In this document: piece by piece, positions 15,106 to 23,711 of the stretch
Numbering within the stretch: the first letter of the stretch is position 1
Layout: every line of letters begins with the position of its first letter
Source of the DNA: a virus
Direction: 5' to 3' (one strand)
Virus record (IMG/VR): IMGVR_UViG_3300017991_000298
Location: 1-31,520 of that record
Length of the DNA stretch: 31,520 nucleotides
Translations under genes and position numbers: made by a program
Notes under the pieces: generated by a model
Seen by the model: the letters and a program-made list of their open reading frames with translations, nothing else
What the model was told of the DNA's origin: nothing
Database searches by the model: none

Positions 15106-15597
15106 TCAGCTTACCGTAGTGCCAGTCCTGATATGGTCACTATCAGACGACGGGCGCGTAGTCGGCTTTTTGATTGCCGTAATGCCAACAACCATGTTGA
15201 CGCCGGTTCCGTCTGTGGTTTCGGCGAGTTCAATCCACCAATATCGGGTTTTCGATGGGTCGCTCTGTCCGTCGTTGGTATCCTTTATGGATACGATCTG
15301 GACCTGATCGCCCTCGGTTGTGGCATCGATCTTGGTGAGCGTGCCGTTGTAGTCGGTCTCTTCCGTCCCATTGCTTCCAGTGGGCGTGCTACCAGCCGCC
15401 ACATCCTCATACATCAGCTTGGGCGTCAAGTAGTCGTTGGAATCAGCAGTGGTTACCGTTCCGACGTTGATGATGAACATTGCTCCTTCAGCTTTGTTCA
15501 AGTCAATCGCGTCGGAATACGTAGTTGCTGTGATGTCGTCGGGGTCGAGCAACTGATAGACCTCAACGTCATCATACAGGTCCAGCAATGCAGCCAT
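15106..15597 (-). CDS. Unknown capsid-region structural protein
   Basis: A 163-aa protein with an acidic N-terminal part (MAALLDLYDDVEVYQLLDPD) and beta-rich, Thr-rich sequence (INVGTVTTADSNDYLTPKLM, QVQIVSIKDTN, TRYWWIELAETT) ending in a flexible Ser/Thr tail. AAGGAGATACAA precedes the ATG. Position behind the major capsid gene and the absence of a signal peptide favour a capsid decoration or minor head protein, which is inference. Confidence 0.68.
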   Translation of the reverse strand: MAALLDLYDDVEVYQLLDPDDITATTYSDAIDLNKAEGAMFIINVGTVTTADSNDYLTPKLMYEDVAAGSTPTGSNGTEETDYNGTLTKIDATTEGDQVQIVSIKDTNDGQSDPSKTRYWWIELAETTDGTGVNMVVGITAIKKPTTRPSSDSDHIRTGTTVS

Positions 15598-15607
15598 TTG
15601 TATCTCC

Positions 15608-16015
15608 TTAGTTCGGGTTCGTTATCAAATAGTTCAGCGTGTCAACGCCTGCCACCGATTTTGTGAACGCAACGCCGCCGTCATACGCCTTCGCGGACGC
15701 GTTGGCGGTGCTATCGCGACAGTTAGCAAGCCCGACCCAAGTCGCATCGCACCCCGTCACAGCAACTGACTCGGGACCAGCGTCGGTAAACGCAAGCAGC
15801 CCTGAGTATGCATACTGCATCGGAGTATTGATGTCGAGCGTGGCTCCTGAATTAATGTCCAGTTCGCCGCCGCTTTCCACGTCGATCTTAGCGCCGTTGC
15901 CGACGCCGAGAAGAGCGCCTCCGGCAGCGCGGTAGACAACCCCAGCTCGGTCTGCCAGCACGACAGACGCCACAAGGGCAAGAATCGCGCTGGCGATGAT
16001 GACCGTTCGTTTCAT
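15608..16015 (-). CDS. Signal-peptide protein with Gly/Asp repeat, next to capsid gene
   Basis: ATG at 16015 is chosen because GGAGGATAGT precedes it. The 135-aa product starts with a Sec-like signal (MKRTVIIASAILALVASVVL, then AD). After this come short repeats (KIDVESG, ELDINSG, ATLDIN) resembling one or two turns of a beta-solenoid, then a small domain with two Cys (VTGCDATWVGLANCRDS). The location directly after the major capsid gene suggests a head-associated protein, yet the signal would send it out of the cytoplasm. The N-terminus might instead be a hydrophobic virion anchor. Confidence 0.68.
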   Translation of the reverse strand: MKRTVIIASAILALVASVVLADRAGVVYRAAGGALLGVGNGAKIDVESGGELDINSGATLDINTPMQYAYSGLLAFTDAGPESVAVTGCDATWVGLANCRDSTANASAKAYDGGVAFTKSVAGVDTLNYLITNPN

Positions 16016-16027
16016 ACTATCCTCCAA

Positions 16028-17287
16028 TTAGCTGGTCGCGCACTTGAGAACCTGGAACGCACGCGAATCGACAACGCCACCACCAACACGGTAGTAACCA
16101 ACGATTCGCGTCTGTGCGCTCATGTTCTGCGTATACTGGTCAACCTGCGTAAACACGTCGGGATCGTGCAAAAGTTTATAGCCGCGCCTGAAGTCAGCCA
16201 GCACGATGGGGTATTCGTTTGCACCCTCATCGGGCATGTCAGACCAAATGCGCACGGGCAGGCCCTTGAGCGTGAACGGGTTACCGTCACGAGTGCCCGC
16301 CACATGGTAATACTGCGAGTCGCCCGTCTTGAGGTTGACGACGCTGGACCACGTGGTAGCGTTCATCCCCCACGAAGCGTTACGCAAGTAAGCGTTGGAC
16401 CGCTCGGCAAGCGCTGCAATCATCTCCGCGAGAAAATCGGGGCTCGTGCCGATAGTCGAAGCCGCCCCACTAGCGGTATAGTTCGACTGGACGTTCGTGT
16501 CGTTGATGAAACCAGACGGCGAATAAGAACCGCTGCCTTCAACAACAGCCCGCCCCTCTTTCGCCGGGTAATCCATGCCCCACTTATTGAGGATGTAGCT
16601 CTCAAGGTCGATACGAGCGGTCTTGAGCAGCGCCCACGTAACGTCAGCGGCGAACAAGCCAGCATGCATCTTGATCGACTCGACTCCGAAGGACAGATCG
16701 TTAGTCGATGACTTGGTGCCAGACTCGCCCAGCCACGAGAACGTAGCAGCTGCGGTATCCTTGGCCATGTCCATCACATCACCATCGAACGGTTCGACCG
16801 TTACTGCCTGACGCACGTCCGACCATGCATACAGATACTCCATCACCCGCTGCGACCACACACGGTTGACGAGCAAACCGCCGGAGGATCCGTCTCCGAC
16901 CTCCATAGCCTTCGATACTTCTTCACCGGCGCTTTTCTTCACCATGTCGAAGTATTCAGGGACAGCAGACTTCAGCTCGCCAACGGAAGCACGCGGGTTC
17001 CGCACCCATTCGCGGACGGCCTTCATGAAGAGCCCGATTTCTCTTTCGTCTCTGTCCTTCTTACTGCCGCCCTCACGCGCCCTATCCACCTCGGCCTTCA
17101 GATGAGACGCTTCCTTCGCCAGCGCTTCAAGGTCTTTCTGAGACTTCTCGTACTGTTCCTTCAAAAGCGCAACGTCACCCTGCGTCTGCTTCTGCGCCTC
17201 GTCCAGCCGGTCTTTCTGCTCGCGAGACGCGAGGATAGCCTTGTTGATTTCTTCGAGCTTCGTTGCAAGCTCAGTGTGCTCACTCAT
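16028..17287 (-). CDS. HK97-fold major capsid protein
   Basis: Start at ATG 17287 after AGGAG, giving 419 aa. Residues 1-80 are a coiled-coil scaffold (delta) domain (LATKLEEINKAILASREQKD, AEVDRAREGG). The shell portion then begins, with GGLLVNRVWSQRVMEYLYA, the P-domain and A-domain patterns (GKxP-like SGFINDTNVQSN, GMNATTWSSVVNL, PVRIWSDMPD) and IVLADFRRGYKLL. It is the HK97 layout: an N-terminal delta domain removed by the neighbouring protease, then the mature subunit. Cleavage is likely near residue 100 but not determined here. Confidence 0.93.
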   Translation of the reverse strand: MSEHTELATKLEEINKAILASREQKDRLDEAQKQTQGDVALLKEQYEKSQKDLEALAKEASHLKAEVDRAREGGSKKDRDEREIGLFMKAVREWVRNPRASVGELKSAVPEYFDMVKKSAGEEVSKAMEVGDGSSGGLLVNRVWSQRVMEYLYAWSDVRQAVTVEPFDGDVMDMAKDTAAATFSWLGESGTKSSTNDLSFGVESIKMHAGLFAADVTWALLKTARIDLESYILNKWGMDYPAKEGRAVVEGSGSYSPSGFINDTNVQSNYTASGAASTIGTSPDFLAEMIAALAERSNAYLRNASWGMNATTWSSVVNLKTGDSQYYHVAGTRDGNPFTLKGLPVRIWSDMPDEGANEYPIVLADFRRGYKLLHDPDVFTQVDQYTQNMSAQTRIVGYYRVGGGVVDSRAFQVLKCATS

Positions 17288-17291
17288 TGTG

Positions 17292-17915
17292 TCAAAACTC
17301 CTGTTTGATTGTATCCAAGATTGTTCCGGCTGCGTGCAATAGCGGCGCATAGTCCGGTTTTGGCGGCTCCGAGTTCTGGAGTGCCGTATGCCGTATCATG
17401 TTTTCACGTTCAATAACTGCATGTTTTAGTTCTGTTATCCACGTCTGTTCATTTGCAGGGAATGGAGTCAAGGACAACTCCGAAAGCTTCAGTTCTCTGA
17501 GGTGGCGGACCCATTCATTTTCGTTGATCTGTTCTTCGTCGCTCTTGATAACATAGCCGCCGATAGACAGCCCACGAACTGCACCAACCTCGATCTGCGA
17601 GTATGCGTATCGACACAAATCACTTTCCAGCGGAATTTTCCCACTCACGAGCAACCCGCGCCCATCTTCCTCTGCGTCAACCTGCACGCCAACGCTCTGC
17701 TGCTTGTTATGTCCCCACAGTATGGGGATCGGACGTGACTCAGACAAGCTCTTTTTGAACGCACCAGGCTCTACAATGTCACCGTATTCATCAACATTCC
17801 CGAATACGGATGCGTAGCCAGTGAAATATCCGTAACGCCTATTTTCGTTTTCCGGAACATCAGCCTTTTCGACTTTGAACTTATAGTTCCCGATATATGC
17901 CTTGTTTTCGCTCAT
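17292..17915 (-). CDS. HK97-type prohead protease (U35-like)
   Basis: A 207-aa serine protease with the family signatures GYASVFGNVDEYGDIVEPGA, PILWGHN (catalytic His), GLSIGG (catalytic Ser) and LSELSLTPFPAN with the third catalytic acidic residue. It cleaves the delta domain of the capsid protein during prohead maturation. AGGGG precedes the ATG, and the stop lies two bases before the capsid gene start region, so the two are co-translated. Confidence 0.92.
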   Translation of the reverse strand: MSENKAYIGNYKFKVEKADVPENENRRYGYFTGYASVFGNVDEYGDIVEPGAFKKSLSESRPIPILWGHNKQQSVGVQVDAEEDGRGLLVSGKIPLESDLCRYAYSQIEVGAVRGLSIGGYVIKSDEEQINENEWVRHLRELKLSELSLTPFPANEQTWITELKHAVIERENMIRHTALQNSEPPKPDYAPLLHAAGTILDTIKQEF

Positions 17916-17924
17916 GTTTTGCCC

Positions 17925-18653
17925 CTATTCTACGGTGCACCTACAGTTGATGACTTCAGATAGCGGAGCACCTCGCGAGGTGTCGCCGGGAAACATCAGT
18001 TCAAAGCCGCCGACAATAAACGGCTCGCTAGTTCTTACCGTCTGGTTGTGCGCATCTCTATGTGTATCGCGGGTAACATCGTCCATTACCGCCATCCACG
18101 TTTTGTTTGTTATGCCCAGCACATGCCGCGCTGCCAGTATTCCGAGGTTCGACGCTGCTGCAACTATTGTCGCTATTTGCGGGGCGCGTGACTCCATATC
18201 CCGTTCATACGAATCATTCACACCTGTAACCGCTTGCGCAATATCGTCAGCGTCTTCAACTAGCTGAACAATTTTCTTCCGCGTTGTATCGATTATACCA
18301 CTTGCACGTCGGTATATCTCACCGGCAGAATAACCTCGAATGAAGTTTGCCCAGCGTGAAACTGTTCGCCGTTTATCATCGTCTGCCTGTTTTCGAAACG
18401 CTGTGGTGTCAATTTCGACGCCTGTCATCACCGCATGGTCATAACTGGCGAACTGTATACCAACGTTGTAATATATCGCATCAAGCGCAGCTGCCCATCT
18501 GTCATACCGTATCTCTAGCGCTGGCGTATCCCCGTTTCGAATAGCGCTCACGACAACAGAGCGCTCTATCTCCATGACAGCGCGTATTCGGCGCGTTGCC
18601 GAGCCATACCACGGTCTACGCTGGCGCTCTCTAAGTGACGCTGGATTCCTCAT
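17925..18653 (-). CDS. Mu F-like minor head protein
   Basis: A 242-aa protein. The basic N-terminus (RERQRRPWYG) and long helices lead to the Phage_Mu_F C-terminal signature VTRDTHRDAHNQTV, then FELMFPGD and EVINCRCTVE, where the conserved His, Cys and acidic residues cluster. The family includes SPP1 gp7 and Mu gpF, associated with portal and packaged DNA or ejection. It overlaps the portal gene by ATGA. Confidence 0.87.
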   Translation of the reverse strand: MRNPASLRERQRRPWYGSATRRIRAVMEIERSVVVSAIRNGDTPALEIRYDRWAAALDAIYYNVGIQFASYDHAVMTGVEIDTTAFRKQADDDKRRTVSRWANFIRGYSAGEIYRRASGIIDTTRKKIVQLVEDADDIAQAVTGVNDSYERDMESRAPQIATIVAAASNLGILAARHVLGITNKTWMAVMDDVTRDTHRDAHNQTVRTSEPFIVGGFELMFPGDTSRGAPLSEVINCRCTVE

Positions 18654-19876
18654 CCTTTCATCCCATCACCAGAGTATTCCGACGTAGGTATTTGACTCGC
18701 GCTTGGCAAGAATACGTCGCCTCCATCAACCGGCGGCAGCGCCATCAATTCTCGCGCTTCATTTACCGTCATCACACCAGCCGCAACAGCGTCGGTATAT
18801 CTTGACCAACGCATCGCCTCGGCTTCCTGAACAACTTCGAGCTGCGACTTGTCGTATTCAAGCCTGAGCCCGTCTTCGCCATATCTCTTCACAAACTGAC
18901 GCTGAAATACGGCTACGATATGATCCAACCACCCAAATACGCATTCTGAGTAAAACGATCTGCGTGCTTCCTGATAGTTGCTATACGTCGCGTTTTCATG
19001 GTCGCCAATAATTTCAGGCGGCACGTTGAGCACGCTGCATATATCGCGGCGTGAACCGGTGCGCGCATCGTCCCATTCGGCGTCGCGAGGCCTGTCAGGC
19101 GTCTCAGTGACAGTCATCCCGTTAGATAGTATCCACGGGTTGTTCAGGCCAGCCCTTCCGTTCGACTTGCGCATCTGTTCAAGCAGGTCTTCCATCTGAG
19201 CGCGTGACAGATGCTGGTCCGTGTGTAGTATGCTTGAAGCTGTTGGCAAGTGTCGTATGCGGTCTACATTCCAGCGCTTTGACTCGTTGTTCAGGTCAAT
19301 GTCGAGCGCTGCTGCTCGAATGTCTGGACTACTCGACAAACTATCAGTCATGCCCGGCATGCGTGCCCATACAACACGGTCGGCGCTGAATCTCTGACGG
19401 TCACTATCTCCCTTGTCGCCGTACCAAAATGCAGTCACTTGACCGCGACTGTTGGTAACTGGCTCCATCTTGTCAGGTCGAAGCCGCTGTATCTCAGACG
19501 GCGGCCTGTTGGCGAACGCCCCGTTCAGCAGGAAGAACGCATCGCCATGAGCAATGATGTCAACGACGAACCATCGCACAATGTCCCGATACATCACGTA
19601 TTCGGACGGCCACCTAATCAACTCTAGCAACTGGTGATTTTCTAGTGTCTCATCACGAGAATTACGCATTATTAGCGGCACAGCGGACGCGCTCAGCACT
19701 ATTTCGTTTATGCAGGCTCTAACCGCAGCGTTGCTTTCGTATCCCTGCTCGATCGAGTCGGCGTATGAAACACGCGCTCCTCTGGACAAGTCGCCAGTTT
19801 TCCATGCGGCGATAATTGCCGAAATGTCAACGGCATCCTTCTGCACAAAGTCTTGATGCCATGCGTCTATAATCAT
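18650..19876 (-). CDS. Portal protein (HK97 family)
   Basis: 408 aa, typical for Phage_portal. Visible segments are an N-terminal helical clip, NAAVRACINEIVLSASAVPL, LRPDKMEPV, FSADRVVWARMPG, and the stem-crown pattern EWDDARTGSRRDICSVLNVP followed by PEIIGDHENATYSNYQEARR. It forms the dodecameric ring through which DNA is packaged. The start overlaps the terminase stop by one base (TGATG). Confidence 0.93.
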   Translation of the reverse strand: MIIDAWHQDFVQKDAVDISAIIAAWKTGDLSRGARVSYADSIEQGYESNAAVRACINEIVLSASAVPLIMRNSRDETLENHQLLELIRWPSEYVMYRDIVRWFVVDIIAHGDAFFLLNGAFANRPPSEIQRLRPDKMEPVTNSRGQVTAFWYGDKGDSDRQRFSADRVVWARMPGMTDSLSSSPDIRAAALDIDLNNESKRWNVDRIRHLPTASSILHTDQHLSRAQMEDLLEQMRKSNGRAGLNNPWILSNGMTVTETPDRPRDAEWDDARTGSRRDICSVLNVPPEIIGDHENATYSNYQEARRSFYSECVFGWLDHIVAVFQRQFVKRYGEDGLRLEYDKSQLEVVQEAEAMRWSRYTDAVAAGVMTVNEARELMALPPVDGGDVFLPSASQIPTSEYSGDGMKG

Positions 19877-21291
19877 CAGCTCATAGCCCTGTTGATTGCG
19901 CCTGTTATCCAGTCGTCATCCGGCGCACGAACCACCACGTCGCCGTGCCCGTAGTGTAGTGCATGCGTCGCCCATACGAAAGCGTCCATCCTGTTCGGCG
20001 ACCATTTGCTGCGGCGAGGTATCCATTGCGTCATTTCTTCCTCTAGCTCTTTGTGGACGCCGACGAACTTGATCTTACCAAGCCTCATCAGTGACGCTAT
20101 GGGTTGCGCTCTTGCCTCTTTGTTGTCGCTTGCCCTGAAGTTTTCGACGCGAAGGCTCGGCGCTTCCTCCGCGAGAACTGACCGCCACACATCGCCACCG
20201 AAGTTATCCTCAACGGCAACAAACGCATCGCGAGCTTCAAACTGTCTCGTGGTGTCAACAGTTGCTATAGCCCAACCGTTTTCTGTGTATGATCCGCTGT
20301 TATCTAGCAGAACGTAGAGAATACCATCGACGCCTTGGCCAACAGCCACTATACCCTGCTCGTCTGCCCCTGTTTGTCCGCCGGACGGGTCCAGCCCTAC
20401 GCATACGACTCGTAGCTTGCACGGTAGTTTGTCCACCCTTGCGCCATTTATCATATTCTCAGTGAACACAGCGCCTGCAACGTCAAGGCGCGGTCGCTGT
20501 TGACATAGCGCGCTGAACCAGAACCTTCCTAGCTCGCGCTCCATGCGCTCAAGGCGGTCGCCATCGAACCGCTCCGGCCACAACGGCTCTCCGACAGCGC
20601 GCCCCAGCGGGTCGTTTTCTTCTGCAAACGCTGGCAAATTGACCGTTGTCCATTTATCGGCATCCGGATTATGATCCGGGTCATCTATGCGCCCGGCGAG
20701 GTCGTCAGGATGCCAGCGCGTCATGATAACAATCACTGTAGCGTCTGGTTCGAGTCGAGATAGTGCGGTAGCCTGAAACCAGCGCCACACCTTGTCACGA
20801 TACGTCTTCGACAGTGCCTCTTGGTCATTCTTTATCGGATCATCGATAATCAACAAATGAGCGCCGCGCCCGGTAATTGATCCACCGACGCCAGTGCTGC
20901 GCATCTTGCCGCCACGAGACGTGCGCCACATCCCTTGCGCCATCTTCATGCGCTCTGGCTGGACGCCGAACACCTCCATCCCGTGCTCGGTGAGCATGTC
21001 CCGAACTTCACCGCCGAACTCCTCGGAGAAAGACGCGCCGTGCGTGGTAAGTATCACTTCGTTCTTCGGGCGTCTGCCAAGATACCAAGCGGGAAGGGCC
21101 TTGCTGCATAGCATCGACTTGCCGTGCCGAACTGGGCAATGTATCTTGATGCGCTTGGCATTGGAGGCTGGGTGACATGCCTTGACGAGCAGTTCGTCAA
21201 TCATGGCAATGTGGCGCGGAATGAGAAACTGCCCACCTGTTGCGTGAGCAGCGAATGAAGCGGGCGAGAATGTCCCCACGTGTGTTATCAA
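19876..21291 (-). CDS. Terminase large subunit
   Basis: TTG at 21291 is the start, with AGGAAG upstream; it directly follows the small ORF stop. 471 aa. The ATPase part has a Walker A-like PVRHGKS (residues 53-59), Walker B HLLIIDDP (146-152) and a coupling motif in VIVIMTRWHPDD. The nuclease part has VCVGLDPSGG, FVAVEDNFGG and NRMDAFVWATHAL, the three acidic positions of the RNase H-like endonuclease. It powers packaging and cuts concatemers. Its class resembles P22-type or Terminase_6 enzymes; the packaging strategy cannot be read from this alone. Confidence 0.93.
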   Translation of the reverse strand: MITHVGTFSPASFAAHATGGQFLIPRHIAMIDELLVKACHPASNAKRIKIHCPVRHGKSMLCSKALPAWYLGRRPKNEVILTTHGASFSEEFGGEVRDMLTEHGMEVFGVQPERMKMAQGMWRTSRGGKMRSTGVGGSITGRGAHLLIIDDPIKNDQEALSKTYRDKVWRWFQATALSRLEPDATVIVIMTRWHPDDLAGRIDDPDHNPDADKWTTVNLPAFAEENDPLGRAVGEPLWPERFDGDRLERMERELGRFWFSALCQQRPRLDVAGAVFTENMINGARVDKLPCKLRVVCVGLDPSGGQTGADEQGIVAVGQGVDGILYVLLDNSGSYTENGWAIATVDTTRQFEARDAFVAVEDNFGGDVWRSVLAEEAPSLRVENFRASDNKEARAQPIASLMRLGKIKFVGVHKELEEEMTQWIPRRSKWSPNRMDAFVWATHALHYGHGDVVVRAPDDDWITGAINRAMS

Positions 21292-21292
21292 G

Positions 21293-21487
21293 TTATTCTT
21301 CCTGCCGATTTAGCCACCAACAGCATTCCTCGTCATCGGTAGTGATAAACTGCTCCGTTATCTTCCACGAAGAGTCTACGCTAGCGCCTGCTATCGCCTC
21401 GGTCAGGTCACGTATGCAACAGTTCATTTCCTCGACAGCAGACGTAAGCCGCTCAATCGCCTTCAGCTGTTCGGCGTTATCATCCAT
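21293..21487 (-). CDS. Unknown 64-aa packaging-region protein
   Basis: ATG at 21487, preceded by AAAAGGGGCGGCA, overlaps the small-terminase stop by 8 bp; a longer frame upstream shadows the small terminase and is rejected. Residues 1-40 are helical and coiled (EQLKAIERLTSAVEEMNCCI), and the C-terminus is DDEECCWWLNRQEE. Two Cys pairs (CC) could bind metal or be reduced. The context points to a packaging accessory or regulator. Confidence 0.6.
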   Translation of the reverse strand: MDDNAEQLKAIERLTSAVEEMNCCIRDLTEAIAGASVDSSWKITEQFITTDDEECCWWLNRQEE

Positions 21488-21905
21488 TGCCGCCCCTTTT
21501 CGCAGCCTTCTGGCCAAGCCTGGCAAGCGTCGCTTGTTCTTCTGTTGACAGGTTGTCGAGTGCTTCCACCTCTTCGGCTTTTCCCGCGTCCCCTTCGTCA
21601 ATCCGAGGCTCGCGTTTCCCCCACCGGTCGGGCCTGCGGCGCTCAAGCCACCATGCCGAAGCCGTCCACGTGCCATCTAGCGCGATAGTCCTGATGTTCG
21701 CAACCTGTTCCGCCTCTGCCGCAGCCTTTGCCTCTTTTACGTCGTTCTGAAACTCCACATAAACAGGCCGTTCATCATTCATCCACCGGTGAAACGCTGT
21801 CGTGCTTATTCCAGATGCTTCAGCGGCAGTTTGCTGCGTGTTCCCCTCTCGCAACAGTTGGATAATCTTGTCGCGCTTTTCTTTTATCTTGGGCTTTCTG
21901 CCCAT
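21480..21905 (-). CDS. Terminase small subunit
   Basis: 141 aa with an N-terminal helix-turn-helix (KIIQLLREGNTQQTAAEASG, then ISTTAFHRWMND), followed by a charged helical oligomerisation segment and ALDGTWTASAWWLERRRPDRW, a sequence typical of small terminases. It recognises the packaging start site and brings in the large subunit. It sits two genes ahead of terL, overlapping the membrane-protein gene stop (TGATG). Confidence 0.85.
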   Translation of the reverse strand: MGRKPKIKEKRDKIIQLLREGNTQQTAAEASGISTTAFHRWMNDERPVYVEFQNDVKEAKAAAEAEQVANIRTIALDGTWTASAWWLERRRPDRWGKREPRIDEGDAGKAEEVEALDNLSTEEQATLARLGQKAAKRGGNG

Positions 21906-22150
21906 CAGTTGAGTACCTTCTCGGCTATAACCGCCAGCACTACCAGATACGACGCGAGCAGGTAGATTCCGGCGCTGGTCGCCGCCCTCGAAGCCGCCTT
22001 CTCAATACGCGCAACGGCTTCTTCGCTCTGGACCTTGCGGAAGCGATTAAACAGCGACGGAGACAGCCAGTCAACAACGGTCGCCGTAGCCACGCACCCG
22101 ATTATTACAGCGGCGAATATAGCCGTTATGTAAACAAACAACCCGATCAT
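21905..22150 (-). CDS. Small protein with two membrane helices
   Basis: 81 aa. Hydrophobic segments at about residues 3-27 (LFVYITAIFAAVIIGCVATA) and 60-78 (AGIYLLASYLVVLAVIA) flank an amphipathic helix (VARIEKAASRAATS). AAGGAGAAAGA precedes the ATG, which overlaps the previous stop by ATGA. It may be a host-membrane modifier or superinfection protein; no family is recognised. Confidence 0.65.
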   Translation of the reverse strand: MIGLFVYITAIFAAVIIGCVATATVVDWLSPSLFNRFRKVQSEEAVARIEKAASRAATSAGIYLLASYLVVLAVIAEKVLN

Positions 22151-22518
22151 TCTTTCTCCTTGAACAACGCATAAAGACCGTTCAGCGTGTCGAGCAGGTT
22201 CTCGCGTTCCGCTTCGTTCAGCATGTCAACTCTGTTGCAATTTCTGTTGATTTCGCACCACCACTCAGCTTCGTCGCTACGCCGCCCGAGCTGCGCCAAA
22301 TAGCCCAACATAGCCAACCGATGCGTGTCGTTGCCCAACCACCATGCGCACAGACGCCTCAATCTGGCGTCTCGTCCCATCTCATTCAGAGTCGTTTTGC
22401 TGAACGTTATGCCATCTGCTGGGTCGTTGTCGTTGATTATTGAATCAACTATCGGCACAGAAGCCTCGTCTTTGTTTAGTGCTGGTAATCCTGTTTCGCA
22501 GTATACGGAAATAACCAA
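22147..22518 (-). CDS. Unknown 123-aa protein, uncertain start
   Basis: The only early start is TTG at 22518, with no convincing Shine-Dalgarno site, and the frame continues upstream without change except for one UGA (22525-22527) that ends the preceding gene. It has Trp/Arg-rich helices (RLRRLCAWWLGNDTHRLAM and EWWCEINRNCNR). Translation may come from reinitiation, from UGA readthrough of the previous gene, or from this TTG. No family recognised. Confidence 0.5.
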   Translation of the reverse strand: MVISVYCETGLPALNKDEASVPIVDSIINDNDPADGITFSKTTLNEMGRDARLRRLCAWWLGNDTHRLAMLGYLAQLGRRSDEAEWWCEINRNCNRVDMLNEAERENLLDTLNGLYALFKEKE

Positions 22519-22524
22519 CCAGCG

Positions 22525-22731
22525 TCAAGGGCTACCAGTTATCATCACACGGATAACGTCTGCCGCGTCGAACGCGCTACCTACAGCTATAACAGCGAGC
22601 GCTATTCCGATCACGAACAATAACGCATAATCTCCTGTTTCTTTTCCTTTTGCCGCTTCGGTTATGTACATGCCTGCCAGTATGCCAGTCGTAAGCATCG
22701 TAAACAGTATGAACACAGTTTCTTTGACCAT
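22525..22731 (-). CDS. Small protein with two membrane helices
   Basis: 68 aa with two hydrophobic segments (VFILFTMLTTGILAGMYI and ALLFVIGIALAVIAVGSAF) separated by a charged turn. The ATG at 22731 follows the RuvC stop by three bases and has GAGGGG about 11 nt upstream. The gene ends in UGA with C as the next base. Role unknown; it may belong to a group of small membrane proteins with the genes at 21905 and 23704. Confidence 0.65.
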   Translation of the reverse strand: MVKETVFILFTMLTTGILAGMYITEAAKGKETGDYALLFVIGIALAVIAVGSAFDAADVIRVMITGSP

Positions 22732-22734
22732 GTG

Positions 22735-23250
22735 TCAGTGTCCCCTCTTTGTCATCTCTACGCAGTAGTCTTTGCCGCTTGCCGTTATCGCAACTGCCAG
22801 CGCATCGCTCGCGTTCAGGTCGATGTGGTCGATGTGGTCGGCGTTTTCGATATCTACCCAGAGCGTCAGCGCCGTGCGCACGCTTTCCTTGGTTGCGTTT
22901 CCGCGCCCACACACAGCGAGCTTTGCTTCTTTCGGCGCTATTTCGACAAGTGCCGCATCGAACTCCGCTGCCAGTATTTCAGCTATTGCTTTCGCCTCTC
23001 CAATGGCAATACTTGTCTTTTTGTTTGCCTTGCCAACGTATCCAGACTCAACGGCTACTATGTCCGGCTGTTCGGCCTTTATGATTCTTCGCAGCTTCAC
23101 GAACAGACCGTAAAGTCGCTCGTGTCTATGACGCCCCTGCGGCTCCGACAAGACCCCGACATTCGGAACGTCGAGGCCCTTGTCGATTGACGATATGAGC
23201 ACAGCGTAGCCCATATGTATGGTCCCGGGATCGATGCCGATTATTTTCAC
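22735..23250 (-). CDS. ruvC: RuvC-like Holliday-junction resolvase
   Basis: 171 aa. The RNase H-fold motif IIGIDPGT holds Asp7; DIVAVESGYVG supplies Glu68, and NASDALAVAI supplies Asp149. Bacterial RuvC usually has a DxxD pair in the last motif, while here the first position is Asn146, so that catalytic position may be replaced by a neighbouring residue (Asp144 or His142). The enzyme resolves branched intermediates, which phages need before packaging. The neighbouring terminase genes support this role. Confidence 0.85.
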   Translation of the reverse strand: MKIIGIDPGTIHMGYAVLISSIDKGLDVPNVGVLSEPQGRHRHERLYGLFVKLRRIIKAEQPDIVAVESGYVGKANKKTSIAIGEAKAIAEILAAEFDAALVEIAPKEAKLAVCGRGNATKESVRTALTLWVDIENADHIDHIDLNASDALAVAITASGKDYCVEMTKRGH

Positions 23251-23711
23251 GCGTCCTCCCTAGTCAGGCCCTTAGCGCGCAGTAAACACGATGTCATAAC
23301 TATTGACTCATCGTATATTTTCGCGCCTGACAAAGCGCACATCACGTGGTCATCGCCGTGATAACGTATTGCTATGCACTCTTCACATGACTTGGGCAGC
23401 TTGACAAACTGCGAGGCGTTGCCTTGCGAGCATTTGCGAGACGCCTCGACCATGTCGTCATCGAGCTCGTCCAGGTCGTCGCACTTACGCTCTATTGTGG
23501 CCGACAATCTGAGCGTAAGTTCATTTTCATCGTCGCACAACTCCATCGAGTAAACCCACGCTTCGTCGAAGACGGTTCCTGTGGTAACGCCATCGCAACA
23601 CAGTATGTCGTCAAGAAACTGCTGGGTATACCGATGGACATGCTCTCTTTGTGAGTCATCTTTCATTTGTGTTGCCCTGTCCTTGTAATTCGCGACAAAC
23701 AGCTTAGTCAT
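23247..23711 (-). CDS. Unknown protein with C-terminal Cys-rich segment
   Basis: ATG at 23711 follows GGAGGAAAGACG. 154 aa. The middle is acidic (ELDDDMVEASRKCSQG). The end has CEECIAIRYHGDDHVMCA and then TSCLLR, a possible zinc site of four Cys with His. It overlaps the RuvC start by ATGA. It may bind nucleic acid or zinc, but no family is recognised. Confidence 0.62.
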   Translation of the reverse strand: MTKLFVANYKDRATQMKDDSQREHVHRYTQQFLDDILCCDGVTTGTVFDEAWVYSMELCDDENELTLRLSATIERKCDDLDELDDDMVEASRKCSQGNASQFVKLPKSCEECIAIRYHGDDHVMCALSGAKIYDESIVMTSCLLRAKGLTREDA

